In this document: positions 17,605-27,125 of the stretch, piece by piece
How positions within the stretch are numbered: the stretch's first letter is position 1
Layout of the letters: each line of letters begins with the position of its first letter
Assembly (NCBI GenBank): GCA_021732285.1
Contig: JAKFVH010000231.1
Span: forward strand, 1-52,035
Length of the DNA: 52,035 nt
DNA from: Reyranella sp.
GTDB lineage: Bacteria; Pseudomonadota; Alphaproteobacteria; Reyranellales; Reyranellaceae
Reading direction: 5' to 3'
Program-made: the position numbers and the translations under genes
Notes under the pieces: model-generated
Database searches by the model: none
What the model saw: the letters and a program-made list of their open reading frames with translations, nothing else
Told to the model about the DNA's origin: nothing

Positions 17605-18477
17605 CTATTGCTTGAGGCGTATCGCCTTCATCTGCTCGGCAAAGACCTTGAGCTCGATCGATGCGTCGGTAAGGCCGGAGACGCGCGCCGCGGCGTCATT
17701 GCTTTGCGCCGCCGCCACCGCCTGATCGAGAGCCACCAGGTTCTTGTCCATCAGCAGGACCCAGCCTGCCAGCAGCTGGCGTTTGTTGGCCAGCATGCGC
17801 TCGGCCTCGGGCGAGCGGCCGCTGTCGGTCTCGTCGGAGCGCGGCACGACCAGGCTGCGCCGCATGATCTGGTACATCGGCGCCGTGGCCTTGCGCAGCT
17901 CGACCAACAGCATCCGCATCTCGGGATAGGCCCTGACCAGCTCTTGCCTGAAAGCTTCACGGCTGGCCGCGGTCGCCGCGGTCTTGAAGATCGGCTCGGC
18001 GACCTTGAGTGCGCCGGTGGTCGCGGCAACGACGCCTTGGGCGCCCACCACCGCGGCAGGCCCGCCAAGCGCCACACTTCCCGCCGAAACACCGGCGGCC
18101 GTGTTGGTCGCCAGAAGGGAGATGCGGGCGGCCAGCACGTTGGCCGCCTCGCCATTGGTCAAGCCGACAAGCGCCTCGTTGTAGGTCTTCAGGGATTTCA
18201 GCGAGGCCCGGAACGAGGCGGTGATGGGCGGATCGGCGATGTCGAGATAGTAGGCGGCGTTGTCGGGGTCGAAGACGGCCGGATTGAGTTGGCGACCGCC
18301 GACGGCTCGTTCTGCCTGTCCGACGATGTCGAGCACGGAATCGCCCTGCTCGTACTGTGCGTTGAATGCGAGGACATACGCGTTGTACTGCGGCACGCCC
18401 TGGGCGCAGCCCGCACCCAGGCAGCCCAACAAGAGCAAGACCAGCGCGGAAAGATGGCGTCTCGCGGCACCAACCAT
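17605..18477 (-). CDS. Predicted lipoprotein of unknown function
   Basis: I do not recognise this 290-residue protein. It has a lipoprotein-type signal: basic start (GAARRH), hydrophobic core ALVLLLLGCLGAGC, with C19 (LLGC) or C24 (GAGC) as the lipidation site. The mature part is mostly helical, with a Gly/Ala-rich, possibly membrane-associated stretch (VSAGSVALGGPAAVVGAQGV) near 135-155. It is upstream of, and probably co-transcribed with, the peptidoglycan hydrolase, so it may anchor, target or restrain that enzyme; this is inference from context only. A spanin-like or immunity role would be alternatives. Confidence 0.65.
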   Translation of the reverse strand: MVGAARRHLSALVLLLLGCLGAGCAQGVPQYNAYVLAFNAQYEQGDSVLDIVGQAERAVGGRQLNPAVFDPDNAAYYLDIADPPITASFRASLKSLKTYNEALVGLTNGEAANVLAARISLLATNTAAGVSAGSVALGGPAAVVGAQGVVAATTGALKVAEPIFKTAATAASREAFRQELVRAYPEMRMLLVELRKATAPMYQIMRRSLVVPRSDETDSGRSPEAERMLANKRQLLAGWVLLMDKNLVALDQAVAAAQSNDAAARVSGLTDASIELKVFAEQMKAIRLKQ

Positions 18478-18568
18478 GTGCGCCCCCGGTGCATTCCAGC
18501 GCCGGTTTTCGCAGGTTCACTACTCAGCGAATGTGATCAAACGCACATCCGTGCACGCAGCGTGCAAA

Positions 18569-21500
18569 TCATTCCGCCGGATTGGCAGCCTTCTCCCTGG
18601 CATCCGTGGCGCGGCGGCCTCGGGACCGCGTCAGCAGCCTGAAGAACAGCGGCACGAACAGGATGGCAACGAAAGTCGCCGCCAGCATGCCGCCGATCAC
18701 GCCGGTGCCGATCGAATGGCGGCTGGCCGAGCCCGCGCCAGTGCTGATGGCAAGCGGCAGGACGCCCAGGATGAAGGCGAGCGAGGTCATGATGATCGGC
18801 CGGAAGCGCAGGCGGGCGGCCTCGATGGCGGCGTCGTAGACCGAGCGCCCCTGCTGGTAGCGCTGCGAGGCAAACTCGACGATCAGGATGGCGTTCTTGG
18901 CGGCGAGCCCGATCAGGGTGACCAGGCCGATCTGGAAATAGACGTCGTTGTCCAGGCCACGCAGCCAGATTGCCAGCAGTGCGCCCAGCACGGCGAAGGG
19001 CACGGCGGTCAGCACGGCAAGCGGCAGCGACCAGCGCTCGTACTGCGCGGCCAGGATCAGGAACACCATGATCAGGCCGAACACGAAGCCGAGCTGGCCC
19101 GAGCCGCGGGTCGCCAGCTCCTGGTAGGCCGAGCCGATCCAGCCGATGGTGAAGTCAGCCGGCAGCGTCTTGGCGACGACGTCCTGCATGGCGGCGATCG
19201 CCTGGCCCGACGAATAGCCCGGCGCCGGGCCGCCTAAAATCTTGGCGGCCGGGAAGATGTTGAAGCGGTCGACCGTGTCGGGACCGAGGATGCGGGTGAA
19301 GGTCACCAGCTCGTTCAGCGGCACCATGGCGCCGGTGTCGGCGCGCACGAAGACGTGGCGCAAATCGTCGGGCGATTCGCGGAAGTCGGCTTCGGACGAC
19401 AGGCTGACGCGATAGGTGCGGCCGTACAGCGAGAAGTCGTTGACATAGAGGCTGCCGAACGAGCTCTGCATGGTCTCGAAGATGAGGTTGATCGGGATGC
19501 CGAGCGCCCGCGCCTTGTCGCGATCGACGTCGGTGCGATACTGCGGCACCGCGGCCGTGAAGGTGGTCTGCACGCCGCGCAGCTCGGGCCGCTGGTTGGC
19601 CGCGGCCACCACCTTGTTGGTCGCCTCGCCAAGGCCGCTCAGCGAGCCGCCGGACCGGTCCTGCAGGAAGAACTCGAAGCCGCCGGTGACGCTGATGCCC
19701 AGGATCGGCGGCGGGTTGAAGCCGATGACGATGCCGTCCTTGAAGTTGGCGTTGATGGCCGCCAGCGCCGGGGCGACGTTGCGCGCATCTTCCTTGGGAT
19801 CGGTGCGCTGCGACCAATCCTTCAGGGTGACGAAGGAGATGCCGGAGTTGGTTTTTAACGCACGCGACAGCAAGTCGAAGCCGGAGAAGGTGACGACGTT
19901 GGCCACCGCCGGGTTCTTCATCAGCGCCGCCGTCGCCTCCTTGGTAACCTCGCGCGTGCGGGCGATCGAGGCGGCGGGCGGTAGCACCGTCACCATGAAG
20001 ACGTAGCCCTGGTCCTCGGCCGGCACCAGGCTGCCCGGAATGCGCTGGAACAGCGCGATCACCGCGCCCAGCACGAGCACGAAGCCGATGCAGCCCAGCA
20101 CGGTCCGGCGCAGCAGGAAGCCGACGCCGCCGGTGTAACGCGCCGTCAGCCAGGCGAAGAAGCGGTTGAACCAGGCGAACGGCCGCCACGGCGGGCCGTG
20201 CGCAGGCTTGAGCAGGAGGGCGGCCAGCGCCGGCGTCAAGGTCAGCGCGACGATGCCGGAAATCACGACCGAGACGGCGATGGTGACGGCGAACTGGCGG
20301 TAGAGCTCGCCCGCCAAGCCACCCAGGAACGACACCGGGATGAACACCGCGCACAGCACCAGGACGATGGCGATGACCGGGCCGGTCACCTCCTGCATGG
20401 CCTGGATGGCGGCGTCGCGCGGGCCCTTGCCCTCGGTCGACATGATGCGCTCGACGTTCTCCAGCACGACGATTGCGTCATCGACGACGATGCCGATCGC
20501 CAGCACCAGGCCGAACAGGGTGAGCAGGTTGATGGAGAAACCCAGCACGTACATGCCGGCGAAGGTGCCGATGATCGACACCGGAATGGCGATGACCGGG
20601 ATGATCATCGCCCGCACGCTCTGCAGGAACAGGAAGACGACCAGCACCACCAGCGCGATCGCCTCGACGAAGGTGATGGCGACCTCCTCGATCGAGACTT
20701 CGACGAAGCGCGTCGTGTCGAACGGGATGTCGTAGCGCAGGCCGACCGGAAAGCGCTTGGAGATATTCTCCATGGCCTCCCTCACCGCCGCCGCGACCTG
20801 GATGGCGTTGGCGCCGGGCTGCAGGTAGACCGCGATCGGCACCGCCGGCGAGCCGTTGAAGGTGCCGGAGAAGCCGTAGAGCAAGGCGCCGAGCTCGACG
20901 CGCGCCACGTCCTTGAGACGGAGCGCTCCACCATTCTCCTCCGAGCGGATGATGATCTCCTCGAACTGGGTGCGGTCGACCAGGCGCGGCGGGGTCGTTA
21001 CCGAGTAGGTGAAGACCTGCGGCCGGTTCATCGGCTCCTCGCCGAAGCGGCCGGCGGCGAACTGCTGGTTCTGCTCGCGCACCACGGTGGCGATGTCGGC
21101 GGGCGTGAGGTTGTACTGGGCAAGCTTGTCGGGCCGGAGCCAGATGCGCATCGAATAGTCCGAGGCGCCGAACAGGGCGGCGTCGCCGACGCCCGGCAGG
21201 CGGCGCAGCTCGTCGAGCACGTTCACCAGGGCGTAGTTGCTGATGTAGATCGTGTCGTAGCGGTCCCCCGGCGACGACATGGTGATGACCTGCAGGATCG
21301 AGGTCGAGCGCTTCTGCACCACCAGGCCCTGGCGGCTGACCTCGCCCGGCAGCAGCGGCAGGGCGCGCTGCACGCGATTGTTGACGTTGATGGCGTTCTG
21401 GTCGGGGTTGGTGCCGATCTCGAAGGTGACTGTGAGGCTCATGGTGCCTGAGCCGGTCGAGGTCGACTGCATGTAGATCATGCGCTCGACGCCGTTGATC

Positions 21501-21706
21501 TGCTGCTCGAGCGGGGCGGCCACCGTGGCGGCAATGGTCTCGGCCGTGGCGCCGGGATAGGTCGCCGAGACGATGACCTCTGGCGGCACGATCTGCGGAT
21601 ACTGCGAGATCGGCAGCACGCGCATCGCCACAAGGCCCGCCAGCACGATCACGATCGACAGCACGGAGGCGAAGACCGGCCGGTCGATGAAGAATTTCGA
21701 GATCAT
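18569..21706 (-). CDS. RND (HAE1) efflux pump inner-membrane transporter, AcrB-like
   Basis: The 1045-residue length and sequence are typical of HAE1 RND pumps. The N-terminus reads [20 protein letters not shown], the proton-relay aspartates lie in [14 protein letters not shown], and the periplasmic porter domains and the second membrane half ([20 protein letters not shown]) are intact. It would extrude hydrophobic drugs, solvents or metabolites using the proton gradient. It overlaps the adaptor gene by four bases. No TolC/OprM-type gene or TetR regulator is adjacent, so it must borrow an outer-membrane channel encoded elsewhere. Confidence 0.96.
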   Translation of the reverse strand: MISKFFIDRPVFASVLSIVIVLAGLVAMRVLPISQYPQIVPPEVIVSATYPGATAETIAATVAAPLEQQINGVERMIYMQSTSTGSGTMSLTVTFEIGTNPDQNAINVNNRVQRALPLLPGEVSRQGLVVQKRSTSILQVITMSSPGDRYDTIYISNYALVNVLDELRRLPGVGDAALFGASDYSMRIWLRPDKLAQYNLTPADIATVVREQNQQFAAGRFGEEPMNRPQVFTYSVTTPPRLVDRTQFEEIIIRSEENGGALRLKDVARVELGALLYGFSGTFNGSPAVPIAVYLQPGANAIQVAAAVREAMENISKRFPVGLRYDIPFDTTRFVEVSIEEVAITFVEAIALVVLVVFLFLQSVRAMIIPVIAIPVSIIGTFAGMYVLGFSINLLTLFGLVLAIGIVVDDAIVVLENVERIMSTEGKGPRDAAIQAMQEVTGPVIAIVLVLCAVFIPVSFLGGLAGELYRQFAVTIAVSVVISGIVALTLTPALAALLLKPAHGPPWRPFAWFNRFFAWLTARYTGGVGFLLRRTVLGCIGFVLVLGAVIALFQRIPGSLVPAEDQGYVFMVTVLPPAASIARTREVTKEATAALMKNPAVANVVTFSGFDLLSRALKTNSGISFVTLKDWSQRTDPKEDARNVAPALAAINANFKDGIVIGFNPPPILGISVTGGFEFFLQDRSGGSLSGLGEATNKVVAAANQRPELRGVQTTFTAAVPQYRTDVDRDKARALGIPINLIFETMQSSFGSLYVNDFSLYGRTYRVSLSSEADFRESPDDLRHVFVRADTGAMVPLNELVTFTRILGPDTVDRFNIFPAAKILGGPAPGYSSGQAIAAMQDVVAKTLPADFTIGWIGSAYQELATRGSGQLGFVFGLIMVFLILAAQYERWSLPLAVLTAVPFAVLGALLAIWLRGLDNDVYFQIGLVTLIGLAAKNAILIVEFASQRYQQGRSVYDAAIEAARLRFRPIIMTSLAFILGVLPLAISTGAGSASRHSIGTGVIGGMLAATFVAILFVPLFFRLLTRSRGRRATDAREKAANPAE

Positions 21707-22869
21707 TGCTTGCCGGCCCCGGCCGGCGGCTTGAATGGCACCGGGTTGACGACGGCGCCCGGACGGACGCGGATCACGCCGTCGACCACGATGCGGTCGC
21801 CCGGCGCCAGGCCCTTGCGCACGATGTAGCCGTCGGGCAGCTCGCGGTAGATGCGCACCGGACGGGCGCGCGCCACATTGTCCTTCTCGACGAGATAGAC
21901 GAACGGCCCGAGCGGGCCCTGGGAGATCGCGATCTTCGGGATCACGATGGCGCCCGGCATGACGATGCCCGTCATCTTCACGCGCACGAATTGCCCGGGC
22001 AGCAGGGCGCCATCAACGTTGGGGAAGATGGCACGGGTCAGGATGGTGCCGGTGCGGGCATCGACGGTGCGCGAGCGCGTGTCGACCGTGCCGGTGTGCG
22101 GGTAGACGGCGCCGTCGCCGAACTGCAGCTCGACCTTGACGTTCTTGGAATCGAACAGCTCCTCGGGCGACTTGTCGATCTCCTGCAGCTGGCGCAGCTC
22201 GGAATCGGTGAAGGTGAAGTTGACGTAGGCCGGGTCGAGCTGGGTGATGGTGGTGAGCAGCGTGTCCTGCGCCTTGATCAGCGTGCCCTCGGGCGGCGAC
22301 ACCAGGCTGGTCGGGCCCTTCACCGGCGCCTTGATGGTGGTGAATTCGATGTTGAGCTTGGCCGTCAGCACATCCGCCTCGGTCGACAGCACCGCGGCGC
22401 GCGCCTGGTCGCGAGAGGCGACGGCGTCTTCGTAGGCCTTCTGCGTGGCGACCCGCTGCGCCGCGAGACCCTCCTGGCGCCTAAAATTCTCCTCGGCCTG
22501 GATCAGCTGGGCCCTGGCCTGGGCTGCCTGGGCGTTGGCGCGGGCCAGCGCCGCCTCGTAGGTGCGCGGGTCGATGCGGAACAGGACCTGGCCGACATCG
22601 ACGACGGCGCCTTCCTGGTATTCGCGCTTCAGCAGCACGCCACCCACCTGGGCGCGGATTTCGACGACGCGGAAGCCTGCCACGCGGCCGGAAAAGTCGA
22701 GCGGAAGTGCTACGTCGGCGGTCTTCACCTCGACCACGCCGACCTGCGCGGGCGGCGGCGCGCTGGCTGCCGGCGCGGGCTTGGGCCGGTTCCACCAGAA
22801 AGCCGCGCCGACCAAGATCGCAGCGATGACGGCGATCGCAACGATGCGCCCCGTCCAACGCGCCATCAT
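21703..22869 (-). CDS. RND efflux pump periplasmic adaptor (membrane fusion protein)
   Basis: This 388-residue AcrA/MexA-type adaptor has an N-terminal membrane anchor at about 8-26 ([18 protein letters not shown]), with no lipobox cysteine, so it is anchored by a span rather than lipid. Lipoyl halves ([20 protein letters not shown] and [14 protein letters not shown]) flank a helical hairpin rich in Ala/Gln, and the barrel ends with [13 protein letters not shown]. Tandem ATG codons mark the start; 22869 is used. AAGGGAA lies about 8 bases upstream. It precedes and is coupled to the pump gene, and is divergent from the NIPSNAP operon with only 63 bases between. Confidence 0.95.
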   Translation of the reverse strand: MMARWTGRIVAIAVIAAILVGAAFWWNRPKPAPAASAPPPAQVGVVEVKTADVALPLDFSGRVAGFRVVEIRAQVGGVLLKREYQEGAVVDVGQVLFRIDPRTYEAALARANAQAAQARAQLIQAEENFRRQEGLAAQRVATQKAYEDAVASRDQARAAVLSTEADVLTAKLNIEFTTIKAPVKGPTSLVSPPEGTLIKAQDTLLTTITQLDPAYVNFTFTDSELRQLQEIDKSPEELFDSKNVKVELQFGDGAVYPHTGTVDTRSRTVDARTGTILTRAIFPNVDGALLPGQFVRVKMTGIVMPGAIVIPKIAISQGPLGPFVYLVEKDNVARARPVRIYRELPDGYIVRKGLAPGDRIVVDGVIRVRPGAVVNPVPFKPPAGAGKQ

Positions 22870-22932
22870 TGACTCATTCCCTTCCCTGTCGCCCGGCTTT
22901 ACTTTCCCCCTTTCAATCGAGGGGGAGCCGCC

Positions 22933-23259
22933 ATGGCACTATACGAACTCAGAACATACACGCTCTACGTCGGCAAGATGGCCGAAGCGGTCAAGTTGTA
23001 CCAGCAGTTCGGCTTTCCGGCCCTGCAGAAGGGCGGCCACGACAAGCACCTGATCGGCTACTTCCAGGGCGACACCGGGACGATCAACCAGCTCGTCCAT
23101 CTGTGGAAATTCGAGGATGACGCCGACCGGCGCAAGCACTGGGCGGCGGTGTTCGCCAACACCGACTTCACCGAGGGCTTTGCCGCCAAGTTCCGGCCGC
23201 TGGTCATGACACAGGAGGTGAAGCTGCTGAACGCCGCGCCCTGGGGGCCGCACCCCTGA
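22933..23259 (+). CDS. NIPSNAP family protein
   Basis: This 108-residue single-domain protein of the NIPSNAP (PF07978) dimeric alpha/beta-barrel fold opens with [20 protein letters not shown] and contains [19 protein letters not shown] and WEDDADR-like [16 protein letters not shown], all family-typical. Bacterial NIPSNAPs often sit beside oxidoreductases; their biochemical role is not settled. A strong GAGGGGGAG ribosome site precedes the ATG. Its stop TGA shares its last base with the ATG of the RutC gene, so it heads a tightly coupled three-gene operon. Confidence 0.88.
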   Translation: MALYELRTYTLYVGKMAEAVKLYQQFGFPALQKGGHDKHLIGYFQGDTGTINQLVHLWKFEDDADRRKHWAAVFANTDFTEGFAAKFRPLVMTQEVKLLNAAPWGPHP

Positions 23260-23645
23260 TGCCCATGAAACCCATCTTCCCTCCGAGCGCCGGCAAGACG
23301 CTGGCGCCCTACTCGCCCGGCGCCTTGGCCGACGGCGTGGTCTATGTCGCGGGCACCTTGGCGCTCGACAAGGACGCCAACGTCGTCCATGTCGGCGACG
23401 CCGCCAAGCAGACTGAGCATGTGCTGGAGACGATCAAATCGGTGATCGAGACCGCCGGCGGCACCATGGCCGACGTCACCTTCAACCACATCTTCATCAC
23501 CGACTGGGCCAACTACGGCGCGATCAACACCGTCTATGCCAAGTACTTTCCCGGCGACAAGCCTGCGCGCTACTGCATCCAGTGCGGGCTGGTGAAGAAG
23601 GAAGCGTTGGTCGAGATCGCGACGATCGCCCATATCGGCAAGTGA
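23259..23645 (+). CDS. rutC: RidA/RutC-family aminoacrylate deaminase
   Basis: This 128-residue protein matches RutC closely within the RidA/YjgF family: [40 protein letters not shown], and the C-terminal [20 protein letters not shown] with the conserved Arg for substrate carboxylate binding. RutC speeds hydrolysis of 3-aminoacrylate peracid or aminoacrylate in the pyrimidine-ring (Rut) pathway. No rutA, B, D, E or F is present here, so this copy may deal with reactive enamines from another ring-opening oxidation, perhaps that of its coupled flavoprotein. It begins one base inside the NIPSNAP stop codon and overlaps the next gene by four bases. Confidence 0.85.
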   Translation: MPMKPIFPPSAGKTLAPYSPGALADGVVYVAGTLALDKDANVVHVGDAAKQTEHVLETIKSVIETAGGTMADVTFNHIFITDWANYGAINTVYAKYFPGDKPARYCIQCGLVKKEALVEIATIAHIGK

Positions 23646-25075
23646 CGGCCAAGGCTGGCCTCACGGCGCTCGAGGCGCAGGTCGCGCGCGACCTCGAGCT
23701 GACGGCGCATCCGCACATGGAATGGATGGTGCCGCGCCTGCACGCGGGCAAGCCCGCGCTCGACGTGCTGATCGTTGGTGCGGGCCAGTCGGGCATCGTC
23801 ACTGCCTTCGGCCTGATGCGCGAGCGTGTGCGCAACATCCTGGTGGTCGACCGCGCCCCCTGTGGCAAGGAGGGCCCGTGGGTCACCTTCGCCCGCATGC
23901 CGACCCTGCGCAGCCCCAAGCTGCAGACCGGGCCCGACCTCGGCATGCCGAGCCTCACCTTCCAGGCGTGGTACGAGGCCCAGCACGGCGCAAAAGCCTT
24001 CGCCGACATGAACTTGATCCCGAGCGTCGACTGGCACGAGTACCTGATGTGGTTCCGGCGCGTGCTCGGCATTCCTGTGCGCAACGACGTCGCCGCGACC
24101 GCCATCGCGCCCGGCCGGCTTGACGACGGCGGGCCATGCCTGCTGGTGACGCTCTCGACCGGCGAGGTTTTGGCCGCGCGCAAGGTCGTGCTGGCCACCG
24201 GCCAGGACGGCACCGGCGAATGGTGGATGCCCGACTTCGTGCGCAACCTGCCGGCCGATCGCCGCGCCCATACCTGCGAATTGGACATCGACTTCACGCG
24301 CCTCGAGGGCAAGGTCGTGGCCGTGCTGGGCGCCGGCGCCTCGGCGATGGACAACGCCGCCGTGGCGCTGGAGCACGGTGCTGAGGTCCATCTCTTCTGC
24401 CGCCGCCGGCCGACCGGGGTGCAGCGCTTCCGCTGGCTCACCTTCGCGGGCTTCCTGCGCCACATGGGCGACATGCCCGACCTCTGGCGCTGGCGCTTCA
24501 TGGCCAACATCCTGAACGCGCGCGAAGGCTTTCCGCCCGACACCTTCGAGCGCGTCATGGCCTTTCGCGACACCTTCACCATGCAGGTCGAGCGCGCCTG
24601 GACCGACGCACGCATGGAGGACGGCCGCATCCGCCTGGAAACCACCCGCGGGCCGTTCCATGCCGACTTCGCGATCTGCGGCACCGGCATTCGCCAGAAC
24701 GTGCACTTGCGGCCCGAGCTCGTGCCCTTCGCCGACAAGATCGCCCTGTGGCGCGACCGCTTCACGCCGCCCTCGGGCGAGGAAGACGAGCTGCTCGCGA
24801 ACTATCCCTACCTCGGCGCGGATTATCAGTTCCTTGAGAAGACGCCGGGCGAGGCGCCGTGGCTCGGCGACATCCATCTCTTCGGCATCGGCTCGACCTT
24901 GAGCTTCGGCGTCTCGGGCAGCAGCATCAACGGCATGACCATTGCCGTGCCGAAGCTGGTGGCCGGCCTCACCCGCGGCCTGTTCGCGGGCGACCTGCAG
25001 CGTCACTGGCAGTCGCTGCTCGCCTACGACACCAAGGTGGTCGACATCGACTGGAGCCGGGTCAAGACCGGCTAG
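23642..25075 (+). CDS. FAD-dependent NAD(P)-binding oxidoreductase (flavoprotein monooxygenase-like)
   Basis: This 477-residue protein starts at GTG 23642, overlapping the rutC stop (GTGA). An FAD-binding Rossmann motif lies at about 43-51 (LIVGAGQSG), followed by [18 protein letters not shown] second dinucleotide fold near 225 ([19 protein letters not shown]) probably binds NAD(P)H. The arrangement is like class B monooxygenases (FMO, Baeyer-Villiger, N-hydroxylase), but the usual FxGxxxH fingerprint is replaced by [17 protein letters not shown], so the exact class is open. It ends with [19 protein letters not shown]. Coupling to RutC suggests that it makes a product needing enamine or peracid clean-up. 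Confidence 0.78.
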   Translation: MTAKAGLTALEAQVARDLELTAHPHMEWMVPRLHAGKPALDVLIVGAGQSGIVTAFGLMRERVRNILVVDRAPCGKEGPWVTFARMPTLRSPKLQTGPDLGMPSLTFQAWYEAQHGAKAFADMNLIPSVDWHEYLMWFRRVLGIPVRNDVAATAIAPGRLDDGGPCLLVTLSTGEVLAARKVVLATGQDGTGEWWMPDFVRNLPADRRAHTCELDIDFTRLEGKVVAVLGAGASAMDNAAVALEHGAEVHLFCRRRPTGVQRFRWLTFAGFLRHMGDMPDLWRWRFMANILNAREGFPPDTFERVMAFRDTFTMQVERAWTDARMEDGRIRLETTRGPFHADFAICGTGIRQNVHLRPELVPFADKIALWRDRFTPPSGEEDELLANYPYLGADYQFLEKTPGEAPWLGDIHLFGIGSTLSFGVSGSSINGMTIAVPKLVAGLTRGLFAGDLQRHWQSLLAYDTKVVDIDWSRVKTG

Positions 25076-25087
25076 CGACTCGCGCTC

Positions 25088-25223
25088 CCTCCCCTTCGCG
25101 GAGTCCGCGAAGGGGAGGTGTCGCCGTCATACGGCGACGGAGGGGTCAGGGGCAGCAATGATGATGCTCATGACCCCTCCGTCGGCGTAAGACGCCGACA
25201 CCTCCCCAGCTACGCTGGGGAGG
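25088..25223. repeat. 136-bp composite palindromic element (copy A)
   Basis: Four small hairpins sit in a larger inverted repeat: 25088-25118 (13-base arms), 25120-25138, 25181-25199 and 25201-25223. GGGGTCA and TGACCCC at the centre pair across the unit. The same element, also 136 bases, lies inverted at 45205-45340. It lies between the convergent flavoprotein and cupin genes, and its right end carries the cupin stop codon and last few codons. Confidence 0.85.
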
Positions 25224-25626
25224 AAATGATGCGCTGGTCGCCATCATCCAGCGCCATCGGCATGCCGGCGCGGATCAGTTCGGCGTTGGGCACCATCACG
25301 GTCAGGCAATACAGCCGGTCCGATCCGACATTCTCGACGACGTGGTCCATGCCGGGCCGCAGCACCAGCGTGTCGCCCTTCTCCATGTCGTAGGTCGCAC
25401 CATCGCAATGGGCGCGGCCGCTCCCCTCCAGCACATAGAACATCTCGTGGGCGTGATCGTGATGGTGCAACGGCGTCTTGCCGTCCGTCTCGAAGATCTC
25501 GACGGCCGACAGGAACGGCGCCCGATCGGCCACCGGATCGACCGTCATCACGAACTTGTTGGTGTCGGCGGGCGAGATGCGCGAAACGCGGCAGTCGCGC
25601 GCTCTGCGGAACAGCGGCTTGTCCAT
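25210..25626 (-). CDS. Cupin domain protein
   Basis: This 138-residue small beta-barrel has the two cupin motifs: TPLHHHDHAHEMFYVLEG (metal-binding His and Glu) and LRPGMDHVVENVG. It would bind a metal and act as a small dioxygenase, isomerase or sensor; the substrate is unknown. The start at 25626 gives a full cupin fold; reading from 25737 would add 37 residues with no family support. The stop codon (complement of CTA at 25210) and the last residues (ISSPA) lie inside the 136-bp palindromic element, so the C-terminus was probably set by insertion of the repeat. It is divergent from the monooxygenase operon at 25737. Confidence 0.82.
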   Translation of the reverse strand: MDKPLFRRARDCRVSRISPADTNKFVMTVDPVADRAPFLSAVEIFETDGKTPLHHHDHAHEMFYVLEGSGRAHCDGATYDMEKGDTLVLRPGMDHVVENVGSDRLYCLTVMVPNAELIRAGMPMALDDGDQRIISSPA

Positions 25627-25736
25627 GTTCCGGATTGAGCAACACTCGGGCCGAACCGGCAAGCCGGGGTAGCAAAACGCTGTGGTCAGTGGCACGCTCC
25701 CCGCATACTGTTCACCAACTCCATGGTGGTTGCCCA

Positions 25737-27125
25737 ATGACAGCGGCCAAGCGGCAGTTGCGCTTTGGTGCCTTCTTCAGCGTTCCGGGTTGTCATCCGA
25801 CAGGCTGGCGGCATCCCGACGCGATCTGCGAGACCGACCTCGACTTCCGGCTGCTCGCCGACATGGCGCGCACGGCCGAGCGCGGCCTGCTCGACTGCAT
25901 GTTCTTCCAGGACAGCGTCGCCATTCCCGGCAGCACCGCCGTCTACGGCGCGAAGCCGTTCCGGGTGAAGAACGGGCGCCAGGCGCACATCGAGCCGATG
26001 AGCGCCATCGCCGCCCTCGGCGCGATCACCAAGCACATCGGGCTCGTGTCGACCTGCACCACTTCCTACAACGAGCCCTACAACGTCGCGCGCCGCTTCC
26101 TCACCATCGACCATATCAGTGGTGGCCGCGCCGGCTGGAACCTCGTGACCTCGCAGGCCGAGGACGAGGCGGTGAATTTCGGCCGCGACCAGCATTTCGA
26201 GCACGGCATCCGTTACGACCGCGCCGCGGAGTTCCACGACGTCGTGATCGGCCTGTGGGACAGCTGGGAGGACGATGCCTTCCTGCGCGACAAGGCAAGC
26301 GGCCAGTGGTTCGACTACGACAAGATGCACATCCTGCGGCACAAGGGTAAGCACTTCACGGTGCGCGGGCCCTTGAACGTCGCGCGCTCGCCCCAGGGAC
26401 GGCCGGTGGTGGCGCAGGCGGGATCGTCGGACGTCGGCATGGAGCTCGCGGCGCGCACGGCCGACATGGTGTTCACCGCGCAGACCACGATCAAGGAAGG
26501 CCAGGATTTCTGCAACGACATGCGCTCGCGCATGGCGAAGTACGGGCGCGGGCCGGAAGACATCCGCATCTTCCCCGGCATCATGCCGATTGTCGGCCGC
26601 ACCGAGGCCGAGGCGCAGGAGAAGTACGAGGAGCTGCGCGGCATGGTCGACGACGGCGTCGGCATCGCCGGCGTGGCGCGGCTGGCGGGCGGCGTCGACA
26701 TCTTCGCCTGCGATCCCGACGGCCCGCTGCCCGAGCTCAAGCCCAGCAATGCGGCACGCGCGCGCCAGGAAATGATCATCGCCATGGGCAAGCGCGGCAT
26801 GACCATCCGCCAGATCGGCCGCGTGCTCGCCATGAGCCAGGCCCATCGCGTGCTCTACGGCACGCCCAAGCAGCTCGCCGACGACATGCAGGCCTGGCTG
26901 GAGGCCGGCGCCTGCGACGGGTTCAACCTGCTGTTTCCGCACTATCCCAAGCCGCTCGAGGACTGGGTGACCATGGTCATCCCCGAGCTGCAGCGGCGCG
27001 GCATCTTCCGCACCCAGTACGAGGGCAAGACGTTCCGCGAGAATCTCGGCGTGCCGATCCCGCCGAACATCCATACGAAGAACCGCACCAGCGTGCAGGT
27101 CAACGCGGCGGCGTCCAATGACTAA
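25737..27125 (+). CDS. NtaA/SnaA/DszA-family FMN-dependent monooxygenase (LLM 1)
   Basis: This 462-residue luciferase-fold enzyme of the NtaA/SnaA/SoxA(DszA) group has MFFQDSV near 55, TTSYNEPYNVARRFLTIDHI and SGGRAGWNLVTSQAEDEAVN near 120-150, and QAGSSDVGMELAARTADMVF near 230. Known members are NTA and EDTA monooxygenases and dibenzothiophene-sulfone monooxygenase; they use reduced FMN from a partner reductase, which is not encoded here. It is first in a ten-gene operon with a second homologue overlapping by 8 bases, then a peptide-class ABC importer and hydantoinase subunits. ATG at 25737 is used; upstream in-frame sequence lacks similarity. Confidence 0.9.
   Translation: MTAAKRQLRFGAFFSVPGCHPTGWRHPDAICETDLDFRLLADMARTAERGLLDCMFFQDSVAIPGSTAVYGAKPFRVKNGRQAHIEPMSAIAALGAITKHIGLVSTCTTSYNEPYNVARRFLTIDHISGGRAGWNLVTSQAEDEAVNFGRDQHFEHGIRYDRAAEFHDVVIGLWDSWEDDAFLRDKASGQWFDYDKMHILRHKGKHFTVRGPLNVARSPQGRPVVAQAGSSDVGMELAARTADMVFTAQTTIKEGQDFCNDMRSRMAKYGRGPEDIRIFPGIMPIVGRTEAEAQEKYEELRGMVDDGVGIAGVARLAGGVDIFACDPDGPLPELKPSNAARARQEMIIAMGKRGMTIRQIGRVLAMSQAHRVLYGTPKQLADDMQAWLEAGACDGFNLLFPHYPKPLEDWVTMVIPELQRRGIFRTQYEGKTFRENLGVPIPPNIHTKNRTSVQVNAAASND

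Noticed and set aside
15735-18477. Prophage lysis cassette
   Set aside because: The hydrolase modules would fit an endolysin, but no holin, tail, capsid or integrase gene lies nearby; kept only as an alternative.
25088-25223. CRISPR array or insertion sequence
   Set aside because: The units are nested palindromes of unequal size without regular spacers, and no transposase frame is present.
25627-25737. 37-residue N-terminal extension of the cupin
   Set aside because: No cupin family member needs it and it runs into the control region of the divergent operon.
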